A stretch of 6,225 nucleotides of DNA from positions 1 to 6,225 of the forward strand of contig CADBPK010000124.1 of the NCBI GenBank assembly GCA_902796465.1, given 5' to 3'. Below the pieces are notes generated by a model. That model ran no database searches. It was not told the origin of the DNA and was given only the letters and a program-made list of their open reading frames with translations. The DNA is from an uncultured Erysipelotrichaceae bacterium. Lineage in GTDB: Bacteria > Bacillota_I > Bacilli_A > Erysipelotrichales > Erysipelotrichaceae. How positions within the stretch are numbered: position 1 is the stretch's first letter; each line of letters starts with the position of its first letter. A program made the position numbers and the translations under genes. Below, in pieces: positions 5,550-6,225 of this stretch.

Positions 5550-6089
5550 TTACAGCAGCGCCTGGATGCACTTTCCCACTTCTTCCATATCCGCTGTCGG
5601 CTCGAAGCGGGCGACGACGTCACCGTCACGACTGACCACGAATTTGGTGAAGTTCCATTTGATGTCCGGTTTCTGATCCCATTCCGGATCCATTGCGGCA
5701 AACATCTTTTCCAGTGCTTCCTTATACTGGTGCGGACCGAACCCTTCAAATCCCTTCTGCGATTTCAGATAGGTATAAAGCGGCAGTTCATTTTCCCCGT
5801 TGACGTCCGCCTTTTTCATCTGCGGGAATGTCGTGTTGTAATGCAGCGTACAGAATTCATGGATCTCTTCATCCGTGCCGGGTGCCTGTGCGCCGAACTG
5901 GTTGCACGGGATATCCAGGATCTCCAGTCCCTTGTCATGATACTTTTTGTAAAGGTCTTCGATCGGTGCATACTGGGGCGTAAACCCGCAGCCGGTCGCG
6001 GTGTTGACCACGAGGATCACTTTGCCTTTGTAATCCGCGAGGTTCAGTTCTTCACCTTTTCCTGTTGTCAAAACAAAATCATAAATCAT
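5550..6089 (-). CDS. Glutathione peroxidase-family thiol peroxidase (two-cysteine, probably thioredoxin-dependent)
   Basis: A 179-residue protein with the thioredoxin fold of the GPx family, full length for bacterial members (about 160-180). The peroxidatic cysteine is C34 in ATGCGFTPQY. The other catalytic positions are Q68 in PCNQFGAQAPG (61-71) and W145-N146 in KWNFTKF. C80 in EFCTLHYN occupies the resolving-cysteine position known from thioredoxin-dependent GPx enzymes such as yeast Gpx3, so thioredoxin is a more likely electron donor than glutathione. It reduces hydrogen peroxide and organic hydroperoxides in the cytoplasm; no signal peptide is present. The start has AAGGAG 6 bases upstream. 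The upstream membrane-protein gene ends 39 bases earlier with no terminator between, so they may share a transcript. Related genes carry names such as bsaA, gpo or btuE. Confidence 0.95.
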   Translation of the reverse strand: MIYDFVLTTGKGEELNLADYKGKVILVVNTATGCGFTPQYAPIEDLYKKYHDKGLEILDIPCNQFGAQAPGTDEEIHEFCTLHYNTTFPQMKKADVNGENELPLYTYLKSQKGFEGFGPHQYKEALEKMFAAMDPEWDQKPDIKWNFTKFVVSRDGDVVARFEPTADMEEVGKCIQALL

Positions 6090-6128
6090 GTCGGTCTCCT
6101 TATTTTTCCTTTTCCTGTTTCGTATGCA

Positions 6129-6225
6129 TCAGGCCGCAGCCTTTTCAGCTGCGATGATCTGTCTGTAGCGGATGGTGATGATGATATATGCCAGCACCAG
6201 GAGACCTGCAGGGATCAGGGATGCC
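6129..6225 (-). CDS. C-terminal end of a membrane protein (partial, cut by right window edge)
   Basis: An open frame enters from the right edge and ends at TGA (6131-6129), giving 31 residues. They start ASLIPAGLLVLAYIIITIRY, a clear final transmembrane helix, followed by a short basic then Ala/Glu-rich cytoplasmic tail ending EKAAA. This is the usual ending of a transporter or other multi-spanning protein, but nothing identifies the family. It is in the same direction as the peroxidase gene, 39 bases ahead of it. Confidence 0.6.
   Translation of the reverse strand, partial: ASLIPAGLLVLAYIIITIRYRQIIAAEKAAA

Noticed and set aside
6135..6153. Hairpin CGCAGC / GCTGCG
   Set aside because: It lies within the last codons of the partial membrane protein and has no T-run after it, so it does not look like a terminator.

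Overview
The window looks like chromosomal DNA of a low-to-mid GC Bacillota (Firmicutes). The reasons are strong AGGAGG-type ribosome binding sites, tightly packed and overlapping genes, a YtrA-type GntR plus ABC operon, and a PTS-dependent sugar economy. The permease and DUF202 sequences feel like those of gut Erysipelotrichia, but that placement is an impression and not a proof. I see no rRNA, tRNA, CRISPR array, insertion sequence or phage gene.

Layout, left to right. Positions 1-626 (minus) hold the N-terminal part of a GH1 glycosidase, probably a 6-phospho-beta-glucosidase, running off the left edge. A rho-independent terminator (659-687, minus) separates it from a four-gene minus-strand operon that starts at about 3710. 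In order of transcription this operon encodes a short GntR regulator (3684-3322), an ABC ATPase (3329-2445), a multi-spanning permease with a large C-terminal domain (2455-977) and a free-standing OmpR/PhoB-type DNA-binding domain with no receiver (975-691). Successive genes overlap by 8 and 11 bases or are 1 base apart, so they are probably translationally coupled. The operon promoter (-35 TTGACC, 17-base spacer, -10 TACACT) is overlaid by four tandem 9-base repeats, a likely operator.

Divergent from it, an extended -10 promoter (3782-3809, plus) drives a two-gene unit. The first gene encodes a two-helix DUF202 membrane protein (3835-4098). Four bases later comes a 473-residue protein (4103-5524) that I read as an unassigned N-terminal domain, then a lactose/cellobiose-type PTS EIIB domain with its active cysteine, then a ROK (sugar kinase/repressor) domain. 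The ROK part has lost its ATP, catalytic and zinc motifs. It looks like a phosphorylatable sensor or regulator, not an enzyme, and is the most unusual item in the window.

A bidirectional terminator (5511-5537) lies between that gene and a convergent minus-strand pair: a two-cysteine, probably thioredoxin-dependent glutathione-peroxidase homologue (6089-5550), preceded by the last 31 codons of a membrane protein (6225-6129).

How the parts may work together. The GntR-ABC operon resembles the envelope-stress ytr systems of Bacillus and is probably autoregulated. The GH1 enzyme and the EIIB-ROK protein both point to beta-glucoside/cellobiose PTS metabolism. A functional link between these units is inference from proximity.
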